The notes below the pieces were generated by a model, which was given only the letters and a program-made list of their open reading frames with translations, was not told the origin of the DNA and ran no database searches. A program made the position numbers and the translations under genes. Source: Blastococcus saxobsidens (GTDB lineage: Bacteria; Actinomycetota; Actinomycetes; Mycobacteriales; Geodermatophilaceae). Taken from it: a stretch of DNA of 64,000 bases. Below, piece after piece: positions 43,163-52,821 of this stretch (position 1 is the first letter of the stretch; each line of letters opens with the position of its first letter). The DNA lies in NCBI RefSeq assembly GCF_002938435.1, contig NZ_POQT01000001.1, forward strand, positions 62,001 to 126,000, in the 5' to 3' direction.

Positions 43163-43746
43163 CGGACCCCGCCAGCACCCCCGGGGCACTCGGTCCCGAC
43201 CACGGCTACGGGCCGGACATCGACCACGTGCTGCTCAGCGAGGAGCAGATCCGCGAGAAGATCGGCGAGCTCGCCGCGGCGGTCGCCGCCGACTACGCCG
43301 GCCGGGAGGTCCTGCTCGTCGGCGTGCTCAAGGGCGCGGTGCTGTTCATGAGCGACTTCGCCCGCGCGCTGCAGCTGCCCACGCAGATGGAGTTCATGGC
43401 CGTCTCCTCCTACGGCTCCTCCACCAGCTCCTCGGGTGTCGTGCGGATCCTCAAGGACCTCGACCGCGACATCACCGACAAGCACGTCCTGGTGCTCGAG
43501 GACATCATCGACTCCGGCCTGACGCTGTCCTGGCTGCTGAAGAACCTCGGCGGCCGCTCCCCGGCGTCCCTCGAGGTGTGCGCGCTGCTGCGCAAGCCCG
43601 ACGCGATCAAGGTCGAGGTGCCGGTCAGGTACGTCGGCTTCGACATCCCCAACGAGTTCGTCGTCGGCTACGGCCTGGACTACGCCGAGCGCTACCGGGA
43701 TCTGCCCTACATCGGGACGCTCAAGCCCGAGGTGTACTCCAGCTGA
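43159..43746 (+). CDS. hpt: Hypoxanthine phosphoribosyltransferase
   Basis: 195 residues. The PRPP-binding motif is [37 protein letters not shown] and [23 protein letters not shown] are the other active-site loops. It salvages hypoxanthine (and guanine) to IMP/GMP. GTG start overlaps the tilS stop, so tilS and hpt are coupled. About 180 bases separate it from ftsH. Confidence 0.94.
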   Translation: MTDPASTPGALGPDHGYGPDIDHVLLSEEQIREKIGELAAAVAADYAGREVLLVGVLKGAVLFMSDFARALQLPTQMEFMAVSSYGSSTSSSGVVRILKDLDRDITDKHVLVLEDIIDSGLTLSWLLKNLGGRSPASLEVCALLRKPDAIKVEVPVRYVGFDIPNEFVVGYGLDYAERYRDLPYIGTLKPEVYSS

Positions 43747-43800
43747 GGGACGACGGCGCATTCCCAGGTCGCACGCAGGAGATGCGCAGGATCGCCGGTG

Positions 43801-43806
43801 TACCGT
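43801..43806 (+). promoter_or_regulatory. Candidate -10 (TACCGT) for ftsH
   Basis: TACCGT lies ~118 bases before the ftsH ATG; a leader of ~110 bases would result. No clear -35 is seen. Confidence 0.35.
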
Positions 43807-43923
43807 CGATCGTGACGACGCTGAACCGAGCGCCGGGGTCCCCACCCGGGCCGCCGGCGGTGTCCCGGGGACGATCAGGAGGGTCGACGGGCAGGCCGGC
43901 ACGCCGGCGCCCGGCATCGGTGT

Positions 43924-45901
<1,978 letters not shown>

Positions 45902-45903
<2 letters not shown>

Positions 45904-45979
45904 GCGAGCTCGCGAGCTCACCCATGAGCAGAGCAGTGTCGCGAACGCGGACGACGAGCGCCAGCGAGGAGGAGTCGTG
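45902..45979 (+). repeat. Dispersed repeat carrying a Shine-Dalgarno, folE copy
   Basis: Contains a 28-base stretch (45946-45973) identical to the sequence before the helicase gene on the other strand, ending in GAGGAGGA and followed by a GTG. The upstream part GAGCTCGCGAGCTC is palindromic. The copy begins at the ftsH stop codon. Confidence 0.65.
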
Positions 45980-45997
45980 AGCGAGGAGGAGTCGTGA
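45964..45997 (+). repeat. 17-bp tandem duplication at the folE start
   Basis: GCGAGGAGGAGTCGTGA occurs twice in succession (45964-45980, 45981-45997). Each copy has a Shine-Dalgarno and a GTG. The upstream GTG opens a six-codon ORF whose TGA overlaps the folE GTG. Confidence 0.9.
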
Positions 45998-46611
45998 GCG
46001 AGATCCCGGCCGAGCCCGAGGACCTGCTGCTGACGCCGGCCCCGGGGGTCGACCAGGAGCGGGCCGCGGCCGCCGTCCGCGAGCTGCTGGTCGCGGTCGG
46101 GGAGGACCCCGACCGCCCCGGCCTGCAGGACACCCCGGCGCGGGTGGCGCGGGCCTACGCCGAGACCTTCGCCGGGCTCTGGCAGGACCCGTACGAGATC
46201 CTCGCGACGACGTTCGACGAGGACCACAACGAGCTGGTGCTGGTCAAGGACATCCCGATGTACTCGACCTGCGAGCACCACCTGGTGCCCTTCCACGGGG
46301 TCGCGCACGTCGGGTACATCCCGGGCAGCGACGGGCGGGTCACCGGCCTGTCCAAGCTCGCCCGGCTGGTGGAGGTCTATGCGCGCCGTCCGCAGGTGCA
46401 GGAGCGCATGACCAGCCAGATCGCCGACGCGCTGGCCGACGTGCTGAAGCCCCGTGGCGCGCTCGTCGTCATCCAGGCAGAGCACCTGTGCATGGCGATG
46501 CGCGGCATCCGCAAGCCCGGGTCCACGACCGTCACCTCGGCCGTGCGCGGCATCTTCCGGGAGGACGCGCGGACACGCAGCGAGGCGATGAGCCTCATCC
46601 TGGGCCGATGA
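45994..46611 (+). CDS. folE: GTP cyclohydrolase I
   Basis: 205 residues. First step of folate synthesis, GTP to dihydroneopterin triphosphate. Zinc and catalytic residues lie in [14 protein letters not shown] (C93, H95, H96) and [32 protein letters not shown] is a conserved block. The GTG start follows a duplicated Shine-Dalgarno; the upstream copy belongs to a six-codon leader ORF. The stop overlaps folP (ATGA), starting the folE-folP-folB-folK operon. Confidence 0.95.
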   Translation: MSEIPAEPEDLLLTPAPGVDQERAAAAVRELLVAVGEDPDRPGLQDTPARVARAYAETFAGLWQDPYEILATTFDEDHNELVLVKDIPMYSTCEHHLVPFHGVAHVGYIPGSDGRVTGLSKLARLVEVYARRPQVQERMTSQIADALADVLKPRGALVVIQAEHLCMAMRGIRKPGSTTVTSAVRGIFREDARTRSEAMSLILGR

Positions 46612-47456
46612 CCGAGCTGCCGCGCCCCGGCCGGTGCGTGGTCATGGGCGTCCTGAACGTCACCCCGGACTCCTTCTCCGACGGCGGGTGCTTCGCCGAT
46701 CCGGCGGTCGCGGTGGCGCACGGCCTGGCCATGCACGCCGCGGGCGTGGACTACGTCGACGTCGGCGGGGAGTCCACCCGGCCGGGCGCCGACCGGGTCG
46801 ACGCGGCCGAGGAGTGCGGCCGGGTCGTCCCGGTGATCCGCGAGCTGTCGGCCGCCGGGGTGCGCACCAGCGTGGACACCACCCGGGCCGAGGTCGCCGA
46901 GGCGGCGCTGGCGGCCGGTGCGGTGCTCGTCAACGACGTCAGCGGCGGGCTGGCCGACAAGAACATGGCCGAGCTCGTCGCCGCCGCCGGCGTCCCGTGG
47001 GTGCTCATGCACTGGCGCGGCCACAGCCGGGAGATGTACGCGGCCGCGCAGTACGGCGACGTCGTCACCGAGGTCTGCGCCGAGCTCACCGCGCGGGTCG
47101 AGGACGTCGTCGCCGCCGGGGTGCAGCCCGCGCAGCTGGTGCTCGACCCCGGACTGGGCTTCGCGAAGAACGCCGAGCACAACTGGGCGCTGCTCGCCGG
47201 GCTCGACCGGCTGATCGGGCTGGGCCTGCCGGTGCTCGTGGGCGCGTCCCGCAAGACCTTCCTCGGCCGGCTCCTGGCCGGGCCCGACGGCACCCCGCGC
47301 CCGGCGGAGCGAAGGGATGCTGCCACCCTGGCCACCACGGTGCTCGCCGCCGAGGCGGGCGCCTGGGGGGTGCGCGTGCACGACGCCGCCTCCTCCGTGG
47401 ACGCCGTGCGCACCGTCGCGGCCGTCCGCATGGCGAGAGGAGCGCACCGTGGCTGA
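46608..47456 (+). CDS. folP: Dihydropteroate synthase
   Basis: 282 residues, TIM barrel; the sulfonamide target, joining pterin pyrophosphate with p-aminobenzoate. Motifs: [13 protein letters not shown] near residue 15, [30 protein letters not shown] and [12 protein letters not shown] overlaps the folE stop; the 3' end overlaps folB by eight bases. A single, canonical copy consistent with FolP1. Confidence 0.95.
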   Translation: MTELPRPGRCVVMGVLNVTPDSFSDGGCFADPAVAVAHGLAMHAAGVDYVDVGGESTRPGADRVDAAEECGRVVPVIRELSAAGVRTSVDTTRAEVAEAALAAGAVLVNDVSGGLADKNMAELVAAAGVPWVLMHWRGHSREMYAAAQYGDVVTEVCAELTARVEDVVAAGVQPAQLVLDPGLGFAKNAEHNWALLAGLDRLIGLGLPVLVGASRKTFLGRLLAGPDGTPRPAERRDAATLATTVLAAEAGAWGVRVHDAASSVDAVRTVAAVRMARGAHRG

Positions 47457-47826
47457 GGACCGCACCCCCGACCGGATCGTCGTCCGCGGCATCCGGGCCC
47501 ACGCCCACCACGGCGTCTACGCCTTCGAGCGGGAGCGCGGCCAGATGTTCCGCGTCGACGCCGTCCTGGAGCTCGACACCGCCCCGGCGGCCGCGGACGA
47601 CGACCTCGCCCGCACCGTGAACTACGCCGACCTCGCGCAGAAGCTGCACGCGGTCCTGTCCGGCGAGCCGGTGAACCTGCTGGAGACCCTCGCCCAGCGG
47701 CTGGCCGACGTCTGCCTGGCCGATGAGCTGGTCGAAGCGGTGGAGATCACCGTGCACAAGCCCGAGGCCGAGCTGGGCGTCCCGTTCGACGACGTCGTGG
47801 TCAGCATCCGCCGCCGACGCGCATGA
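47449..47826 (+). CDS. folB: Dihydroneopterin aldolase
   Basis: 125 residues. IVVRGIRAHAHHGVYAFERERGQMFRVDAVLELD contains the substrate loop; TVNYADLAQKLHAVLSGEPVNLLETLAQRLAD carries the conserved Tyr and Glu. It forms 6-hydroxymethyl-dihydropterin. GTG start overlapping folP by eight bases. Its stop begins dispersed hairpin repeat copy B. Confidence 0.93.
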   Translation: MAEDRTPDRIVVRGIRAHAHHGVYAFERERGQMFRVDAVLELDTAPAAADDDLARTVNYADLAQKLHAVLSGEPVNLLETLAQRLADVCLADELVEAVEITVHKPEAELGVPFDDVVVSIRRRRA

Positions 47827-47883
47827 GAAGGACCCACCTCCCCCCGCGCCTCGCCAGCTCGCCGCGGGCCCCTGAGGAGGGCC
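47826..47883 (+). repeat. Dispersed hairpin repeat, copy B (folB-folK gap)
   Basis: Begins at the folB stop with GAAGGACCC and has the shared centre CTCGCCAGCTCGCCGCGGGCCCCTG. The outer arms (47830-47841 and 47874-47883) pair imperfectly, so this copy is degenerate. It interrupts the otherwise overlapping fol genes. Confidence 0.65.
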
Positions 47884-47910
47884 GAGGAGCAGACCGGAAC
47901 GGCCGTGCTG

Positions 47911-48417
47911 ATGTCTAGGGCCGTCCTCTCGCTCGGCGCCAACCTCGGGGACCGCGCCGGCACGCTGCGGGCCGCGGTCACGGCCCTGAAGGACGAGGGG
48001 GTGCTGGTCGCCCGCTCGACCCTCTACGAGACCCCGCCGTGGGGACCGGTGGAGCAGCCGCCGTACCTGAACGCCATCGTGGTCGTGCGGGGGGACCGCG
48101 ACGCCCGCGGCTGGCTGCAGCGGGCACACGAGCTGGAGCAGGCGGCCGGCCGCACGCGGGAGGTCCGCTGGGGCGCCCGCACGCTGGACGTCGACGTCGT
48201 GACCGTCACCGCGGACGACGGCACCCCGGTGCTGTCCGACGACCCGGAGATCACCCTGCCGCACCCCCGCGCGCACGAGCGCGCCTTCGTGCTCGTCCCG
48301 TGGTCCATCGCCGACCCCACCGCGGTCCTGGCGGGCCACGGGAAGGTCGCCGACCTGGTGGCGGCGCTCGACCCGGCGGACGTCGCCGCGGTCGTGCGCT
48401 GGGACCACCTGCACTGA
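47911..48417 (+). CDS. folK: 2-amino-4-hydroxy-6-hydroxymethyldihydropteridine diphosphokinase
   Basis: 168 residues. It pyrophosphorylates hydroxymethyl-dihydropterin before FolP acts. Motifs: LSLGANLGDR, STLYETPPWGPVEQPPYLNAIV, and RWGARTLDVDVV followed by LPHPRAHERAFVL. ATG chosen; an in-frame GTG two codons earlier is possible. Separated from folB by hairpin copy B rather than overlapping it. Confidence 0.94.
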   Translation: MSRAVLSLGANLGDRAGTLRAAVTALKDEGVLVARSTLYETPPWGPVEQPPYLNAIVVVRGDRDARGWLQRAHELEQAAGRTREVRWGARTLDVDVVTVTADDGTPVLSDDPEITLPHPRAHERAFVLVPWSIADPTAVLAGHGKVADLVAALDPADVAAVVRWDHLH

Positions 48418-48424
48418 GCCGACC

Positions 48425-48940
48425 GTGAGCCCCGTCCGTCGTCGCGACCTCGCCGCCCTGGCCCTGGGGCTGGCGGTGGCGGCCTGGCTGCTGGTCCGGA
48501 CCTGGTACGGCGACCTGCCGCCGCTGCGCTGGTGGCTGCCCGCGCCCCTGGCCGTGCTCGCGGTCGCCGAGGCGCTCGGCGCCCGCACGCTCCGGGCCCG
48601 CCTGGACGCCCAGCGGGAGGCGCGCGCCGGCCGCGGCCCCACGGCGGCCGACGGCCGTTCGGCCCTGCTCCGCCCGGTCGAGCCGATGCTGGTCGCCCGG
48701 CTGGCGGTGCTCGCCCAGGCCAGCGCCTACGTCGGTGCCGTCTTCGCCGGGATCTGGGGCGGGGTTCTGCTGTACACGGCCCCGGCGGTGAGCAGGCTGG
48801 CCGCCGCCGGCGACGACACCGTCACCGCGCTGACCGGGCTGGTGAGCTCGGCGGCGCTGGTCGCGGCGGCGCTGTGGCTGGAGACCGTCTGCAAGGTGCC
48901 GCCGGACTCCGGCGACGAAGGGCCGACGGCGCGCGCCTGA
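48425..48940 (+). CDS. DUF3180 membrane protein
   Basis: 171 residues with four predicted helices (~8-25, ~37-53, ~98-120 and ~135-155). It matches DUF3180 by place (after folK, as Rv3605c) and by WGGVLLYTAPAVSRLAAA. Function unknown. Starts seven bases after the folK stop, so it belongs to the fol transcript. Its last base abuts the last base of the convergent ABC ATPase gene. Confidence 0.85.
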   Translation: MSPVRRRDLAALALGLAVAAWLLVRTWYGDLPPLRWWLPAPLAVLAVAEALGARTLRARLDAQREARAGRGPTAADGRSALLRPVEPMLVARLAVLAQASAYVGAVFAGIWGGVLLYTAPAVSRLAAAGDDTVTALTGLVSSAALVAAALWLETVCKVPPDSGDEGPTARA

Positions 48941-50131
48941 TCAGACCCTGGCCGCCCCGGCGACCTCGGGGGCGGTGCCATCGACCGACCGGCGGAGGGC
49001 GGCGTGCAGCGACTCCGGCGTCAGGACGCCGAGGAACCGGTCCCCGTCGAGCACGGCGACCCAGCCCGCCTCGAGTTGGAGCATCTGCGCGAACGCCGTC
49101 TTCAGGGAGGCGTCGGCCGGCACCCAGGCCTCCATGCGGCGGCAGGCCTCCCGGACCGTGCCGCTGCCGCTCGCGCGGTCCAGGGACAGCCAGCCGTGCA
49201 GCGCCTTGCGGTCGTCCAGGACGACGGCCCAGCGGGCGCCCGAGCGGACCAGTGCGGCGCGGGCGTCGGCCAGCCCGTCGTCGACGTGCAGGACCGGGGG
49301 CTGCTCGAGGTCGGCGGGGTCGATCCCGGTGACGGCCAGCCGCTTCAGCCCGCGGTCGGAGCCCACGAAGTCGGCCACGAAGGCGTTGGCCGGCCGCCCC
49401 AGCAGCTCGGCGGGCGTGGCGAACTGCTCGACCCGCCCGCCCTCGCTCATCACGGCGATCCGGTCGCCGATGCGCACGGCCTCCTCGATGTCGTGGGTGA
49501 CGAAGACGATCGTCTTCCGCACCGCGGCCTGCAGCCTCAGGAACTCCGCCTGCAGCCGCTCGCGCACCACCGGGTCGACGGCGGAGAAGGGCTCGTCCAT
49601 CAGGAGCACCGGCGGGTCCGCGGCCAGGGCACGGGCCACGCCGGCGCGCTGGCGCTGCCCACCCGAGAGCTGGGCCGGGTAGCGGTCGCCGTGCACGGCC
49701 GGGTCCAGCCCCACGGTGCCCAGCAGCTCGTCGACCCGTGCCCGGATCCGTTCCTTGTCCCAGCCGAGCAGGCGCGGGACCGTGCCGACGTTCGTCCGGA
49801 CGCTCTGGTGCGGGAACAGCCCGACGCTCTGGATCACGTAGCCGATCCGGCGGCGCAGCTGGTCGGGGTCGGCCCGGGTGACGTCCTCGCCACCGAGCAG
49901 GATCCGGCCGGTGGTCGGCTCGATGATCCGGTTGATCATCTTCATCGTCGTCGTCTTGCCGCACCCGGACGGGCCGACCAGCACGGTGAGCTCACCGGCG
50001 GCGAAGGTCAGGTCCAGCTCGGCTACGCCGACGGTGCCGTCGGCGTAGACCTTGCTCACCCCGTCCAGCCTGATCTCCAGCGCCTCCCCGGTCGCGGTCG
50101 CCGGCGGGGGAGTGTGCGCAGTAGCGTCCAC
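48941..50131 (-). CDS. opuCA: Glycine betaine/choline-type ABC transporter ATPase with CBS domains
   Basis: 396 residues. Walker A is GPSGCGKTT at 53-61, the signature is LSGGQRQRAGVARAL, and Walker B is PPVLLMDEPFSAVD. Residues ~265-390 form a CBS pair, which in OpuA/OpuC ATPases senses osmotic or nucleotide state. It would power uptake of compatible solutes with the divergent permeases and binding protein. GTG start, 17 bases from the ATG of the first permease on the other strand; most such operons put all genes on one strand. Confidence 0.9.
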   Translation of the reverse strand: MDATAHTPPPATATGEALEIRLDGVSKVYADGTVGVAELDLTFAAGELTVLVGPSGCGKTTTMKMINRIIEPTTGRILLGGEDVTRADPDQLRRRIGYVIQSVGLFPHQSVRTNVGTVPRLLGWDKERIRARVDELLGTVGLDPAVHGDRYPAQLSGGQRQRAGVARALAADPPVLLMDEPFSAVDPVVRERLQAEFLRLQAAVRKTIVFVTHDIEEAVRIGDRIAVMSEGGRVEQFATPAELLGRPANAFVADFVGSDRGLKRLAVTGIDPADLEQPPVLHVDDGLADARAALVRSGARWAVVLDDRKALHGWLSLDRASGSGTVREACRRMEAWVPADASLKTAFAQMLQLEAGWVAVLDGDRFLGVLTPESLHAALRRSVDGTAPEVAGAARV

Positions 50132-50148
50132 GGGGTGGCCTTCCTGGG

Positions 50149-50868
50149 ATGCGCCTGGTGCTGAGCGCCGGAGCGATGGTGTCCGCCCCCGGTGACGTGC
50201 TGGCCGCGGACGCCGCGCCGAACCCGTGGTTCGACGCGTCCTACGTGGTCGACAACTGGGACACCATTGTGCGGTACCTCGGCGAGCACGTCAGGCTGAC
50301 GATCGGCGCCGTCGTCCTCGGCGCGCTGATCGCCCTTCCGCTGGCCCTGCTGGCCCGGCGGTACCGCTGGCTGTCGGGCCCGGTGCTCGGACTGTCGGCA
50401 GGCATCTACACGATCCCCTCCCTGGCCATGTTCGCCTTCGTCTTCCCGTTCACCGGCCTCACGGCGACGACGGTGCTGGTCGGCCTGACCCTGTACTCGC
50501 TGGTGATCCTGATCCGGAACTTCCTCACCGGGCTGCAGGGTGTGCCGGCCGACGTCCGCGAGGCGGCCCGCGGCATGGGCTACGGCTCCGCCCGGCTGTT
50601 CTGGCAGATCGACCTGCCCCTGGCCCTGCCCGCCTTCATCGCCGGGCTGCGCATCGCCACGGTCTCCACCGTCGCCCTGGTGACGGTCGGCGTGCTGGTG
50701 GGCCACGGCGGCCTCGGGCAGCTGATCTTCGGCGGCTTCAACGCGAACTTCTACCGGGCCGAGATCGTCACCGGCACCATCGGCTGCGTGCTGCTCGCCC
50801 TGGTCGCCGACGTACTCCTCGCCGGCGTCGAGCGGTTGTCCACCCCGTGGGCGCGGGCACGCGCATGA
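50149..50868 (+). CDS. Compatible-solute ABC transporter permease (OpuCB type)
   Basis: 239 residues with about five to six helices. The EAA-like loop GVPADVREAARGMGYGSARLFWQIDLPLALP is the site where the ATPase docks. The sequence matches the ProW/OpuCB permeases. The N-terminus is uncertain: an ATG at 50176 would remove nine residues. ATG overlaps nothing upstream, but the intergenic gap to opuCA is only 17 bases, so promoters probably lie inside the coding sequences. Confidence 0.87.
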   Translation: MRLVLSAGAMVSAPGDVLAADAAPNPWFDASYVVDNWDTIVRYLGEHVRLTIGAVVLGALIALPLALLARRYRWLSGPVLGLSAGIYTIPSLAMFAFVFPFTGLTATTVLVGLTLYSLVILIRNFLTGLQGVPADVREAARGMGYGSARLFWQIDLPLALPAFIAGLRIATVSTVALVTVGVLVGHGGLGQLIFGGFNANFYRAEIVTGTIGCVLLALVADVLLAGVERLSTPWARARA

Positions 50869-51596
50869 ACGGCTTCTCCGAGGCGTTCCTCTACCTGAAC
50901 GACCCGCTCAACTGGACCCGCCGCGGCGGCATCCTGGAGCTGCTCGGGGAGCACCTGGCCATCTCCGCCGTCGCGGTGCTGGCCGCGCTGGTCCTCGCCG
51001 TCCCCACCGGGATCGCGCTGGCGGTCACCGGCCGGGGCAGCGGGATCGTCGTCGTGCTGTCCAACGTCAGCCGCGCGGTGCCCACCCTGGCACTGCTGAC
51101 GCTCTTCGCGGTCAGCCCGATCGGCTTCGGCAACCGGGCGACCACCATCGCCCTGGCGGTGTTCGCCGTCCCGCCGATCCTGACCAACACCTTCGTCGGC
51201 TTCCGCGAGGTGGACGCCGACGTGCGGGAGGCCGCCCGCGGGATGGGGCTGCGCCGTCGCCAGGTGATCGCCCGGGTGGAGTTACCGCTCGCGCTGCCGC
51301 TGGTCATGACCGGCATCCGGACGGCGGCGGTCCAGGTGGTGGCGACGGCGTCCCTGGCGGCGCTCGTGGGCGGGGGCGGGCTGGGCCGGATCGTCAACCT
51401 CGGGTTCGGCCAGCAGGACTACGGCCAGATCATCGCCGGGGCGCTGCTGATCGCCGTGCTGGCGCTGGCCACCGAGGTGCTCCTGGTCCTGCTCTCCTGG
51501 GCGGTCACACCCGGCCAGAAGCGGTTCCCCTTCCCGGTCCGGCGGCGACTGTCCGCGACCGCGCCGGAGCCCACCGCAGCCGGAATGCCCCTCTGA
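50865..51596 (+). CDS. Compatible-solute ABC transporter permease (OpuCD type)
   Basis: 243 residues with six likely helices. The EAA-like loop is EVDADVREAARGMGLRRRQVIARVELPLALP. It resembles the first permease and pairs with it as a heterodimer. Overlaps the first permease by four bases (ATGA). About 150 bases of regulatory sequence separate it from the binding-protein gene. Confidence 0.88.
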   Translation: MNGFSEAFLYLNDPLNWTRRGGILELLGEHLAISAVAVLAALVLAVPTGIALAVTGRGSGIVVVLSNVSRAVPTLALLTLFAVSPIGFGNRATTIALAVFAVPPILTNTFVGFREVDADVREAARGMGLRRRQVIARVELPLALPLVMTGIRTAAVQVVATASLAALVGGGGLGRIVNLGFGQQDYGQIIAGALLIAVLALATEVLLVLLSWAVTPGQKRFPFPVRRRLSATAPEPTAAGMPL

Positions 51597-51638
51597 CGTC
51601 CCGCAGGTCACGGGGAGGGCACGGTCCTGCGCCGCCGA

Positions 51639-51672
51639 TTGCATTGCACGCAACGCAGTGCTTGCATACCGG
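51639..51672 (+). promoter_or_regulatory. Candidate promoter of the binding-protein gene
   Basis: TTGCAC (51644-51649), a 17-base spacer and TACCGG (51667-51672) form a partial promoter; TTGCAT occurs twice (51639, 51662) and TTGC-AC-GCAA is an inverted repeat. The region is richer in A+T than its surroundings, suggesting separate control of the binding protein. Confidence 0.4.
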
Positions 51673-51697
51673 CGCGGGAATCCTCTCGCCAGACACG

Positions 51698-51717
51698 CGT
51701 GGCAGCCGGCTGCCACG
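51698..51717 (+). promoter_or_regulatory. Perfect 20-bp palindrome before the binding-protein gene
   Basis: CGTGGCAGCCGGCTGCCACG is self-complementary end to end. It lies 26 bases before the ATG. It may be a repressor operator or an mRNA stem-loop that stabilises the downstream message; both are common where a binding protein needs more copies than its permeases. Confidence 0.6.
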
Positions 51718-51743
51718 GGACACAGAAGGCGGGGCGTCACGAC

Positions 51744-52736
51744 ATGCGCGCACGCATCCGAACCATCGCTCCTCTCGCCCTCGCGGTCGCCCTGACCGCC
51801 GCGTGCGGGGAGTCCGGGTCCTCCGGGAGCGGCGGGGGAGGCGGCGGCGGCTCCCAGGCCTCCGGCGACGCCTGCGCCCCGGTCGCCGGCGAGCAGCTGG
51901 TGGTCCTCGAGGACGACCAGAACCTGCAGAACGCCGACAACATCATCCCGGCGGTCAACGCCGAGGCGGCCCAGGCCAACCCGGCCCTGCTGCCGGCGCT
52001 GAACCAGGTGTCGGCGGAGCTCACCACCGACGAGCTGATCGACCTGAACGCGGCCGTGGAGGTCCAGCGGGAGAGCTCCGAGGACGTCGCTGCGGCCTGG
52101 GTCGAGGAGAACATCGACACCGCCGGGCTCGAGCAGGGCAGCGGCGCGATCAGCGTCGGCGGGGCCAACTTCCCCGAGTCCGCCACCCTGGCCAACATCT
52201 ACGCGGACGTGCTGCAGGCGGCCGGGTTCGACGCGACCGTCCAGGAGGTCGGCAACCGCGAGCTGTACCTGCAGGCGCTGCAGGCGGGCGAGATCCAGGT
52301 GTTCCCCGAGTACCTCGCCACGGTGACCGAGTTCCTGGACGGCGACGAGTCCCGGGAGGTCGCCTCCGGGGACGTCCAGGAGACGGTGGCCGTGCTCGAG
52401 CCGCTGGCCGCCGACGCCGGGCTCGTCTTCGGGGAGCCGTCGGAGGCCGCGGACCAGAACGCCTTCGCCGTCACCCAGGCGTTCGCCGACGAGCTGGGGA
52501 TCAGCACCCTGTCGGAGCTGGCCGAGGCGTGCGGCGACGGCTCGCTGGTCCTCGGCGGGCCGGCCGAGTGCCCGGAGCGGCCGTTCTGCCAGCGGGGTCT
52601 GGAGGAGACCTACGGCCTGGAGTTCGACAGCTTCCGCGAGCTGGACGCCGGTGGCCCGCTGACCCGCGCCGCGATCGAGCGCGGTGAGGTCTCGATGGGT
52701 CTGGTCTTCAGCTCGGCGGGCTTCCTCGCCGAGTAG
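51744..52736 (+). CDS. Circularly permuted glycine-betaine-type substrate-binding lipoprotein
   Basis: 330 residues. A lipobox (LTAAC, C21) and a Gly/Ser linker lead to the mature protein. Residues ~50-125 (VVLEDDQNLQNADNIIPAV..., LNQVSAELTTDELIDLN) match what is normally the C-terminal end of OpuAC/OpuCC proteins. Residues ~135-330 (ISVGGANFPESATLANIYAD, VGNRELYLQALQAGEIQVFPEY, to MGLVFSSAGFLAE) match the normal N-terminal and middle parts. The order is therefore circularly permuted. It should bind a quaternary amine outside the cell and deliver it to the permeases. ATG chosen for its signal peptide. Confidence 0.88.
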   Translation: MRARIRTIAPLALAVALTAACGESGSSGSGGGGGGGSQASGDACAPVAGEQLVVLEDDQNLQNADNIIPAVNAEAAQANPALLPALNQVSAELTTDELIDLNAAVEVQRESSEDVAAAWVEENIDTAGLEQGSGAISVGGANFPESATLANIYADVLQAAGFDATVQEVGNRELYLQALQAGEIQVFPEYLATVTEFLDGDESREVASGDVQETVAVLEPLAADAGLVFGEPSEAADQNAFAVTQAFADELGISTLSELAEACGDGSLVLGGPAECPERPFCQRGLEETYGLEFDSFRELDAGGPLTRAAIERGEVSMGLVFSSAGFLAE

Positions 52737-52756
52737 GGCACCCGCCGCACCGTCCG

Positions 52757-52792
52757 GGGTCCTGACTCACCATCGGTGGTGAGCCAGGACCC
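52757..52792 (+). terminator. Hairpin terminator after the binding-protein gene
   Basis: GGGTCCTG plus CTCACC pair with GGTGAG plus CAGGACCC, with one A-C mismatch and a 6-base loop. Confidence 0.65.
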
Positions 52793-52793
52793 G

Positions 52794-52818
52794 TGGTGAT
52801 CAAGTCTCCTGATCACCA
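52794..52818 (-). terminator. Second hairpin, probably terminating the DUF1684 gene
   Basis: TGGTGATCA (52794-52802) and TGATCACCA (52810-52818) form a perfect 9-bp stem with a 7-base loop, right beside the DUF1684 stop on the other strand. The two hairpins together form a bidirectional terminator. Confidence 0.65.
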
Positions 52819-52821
52819 GCG

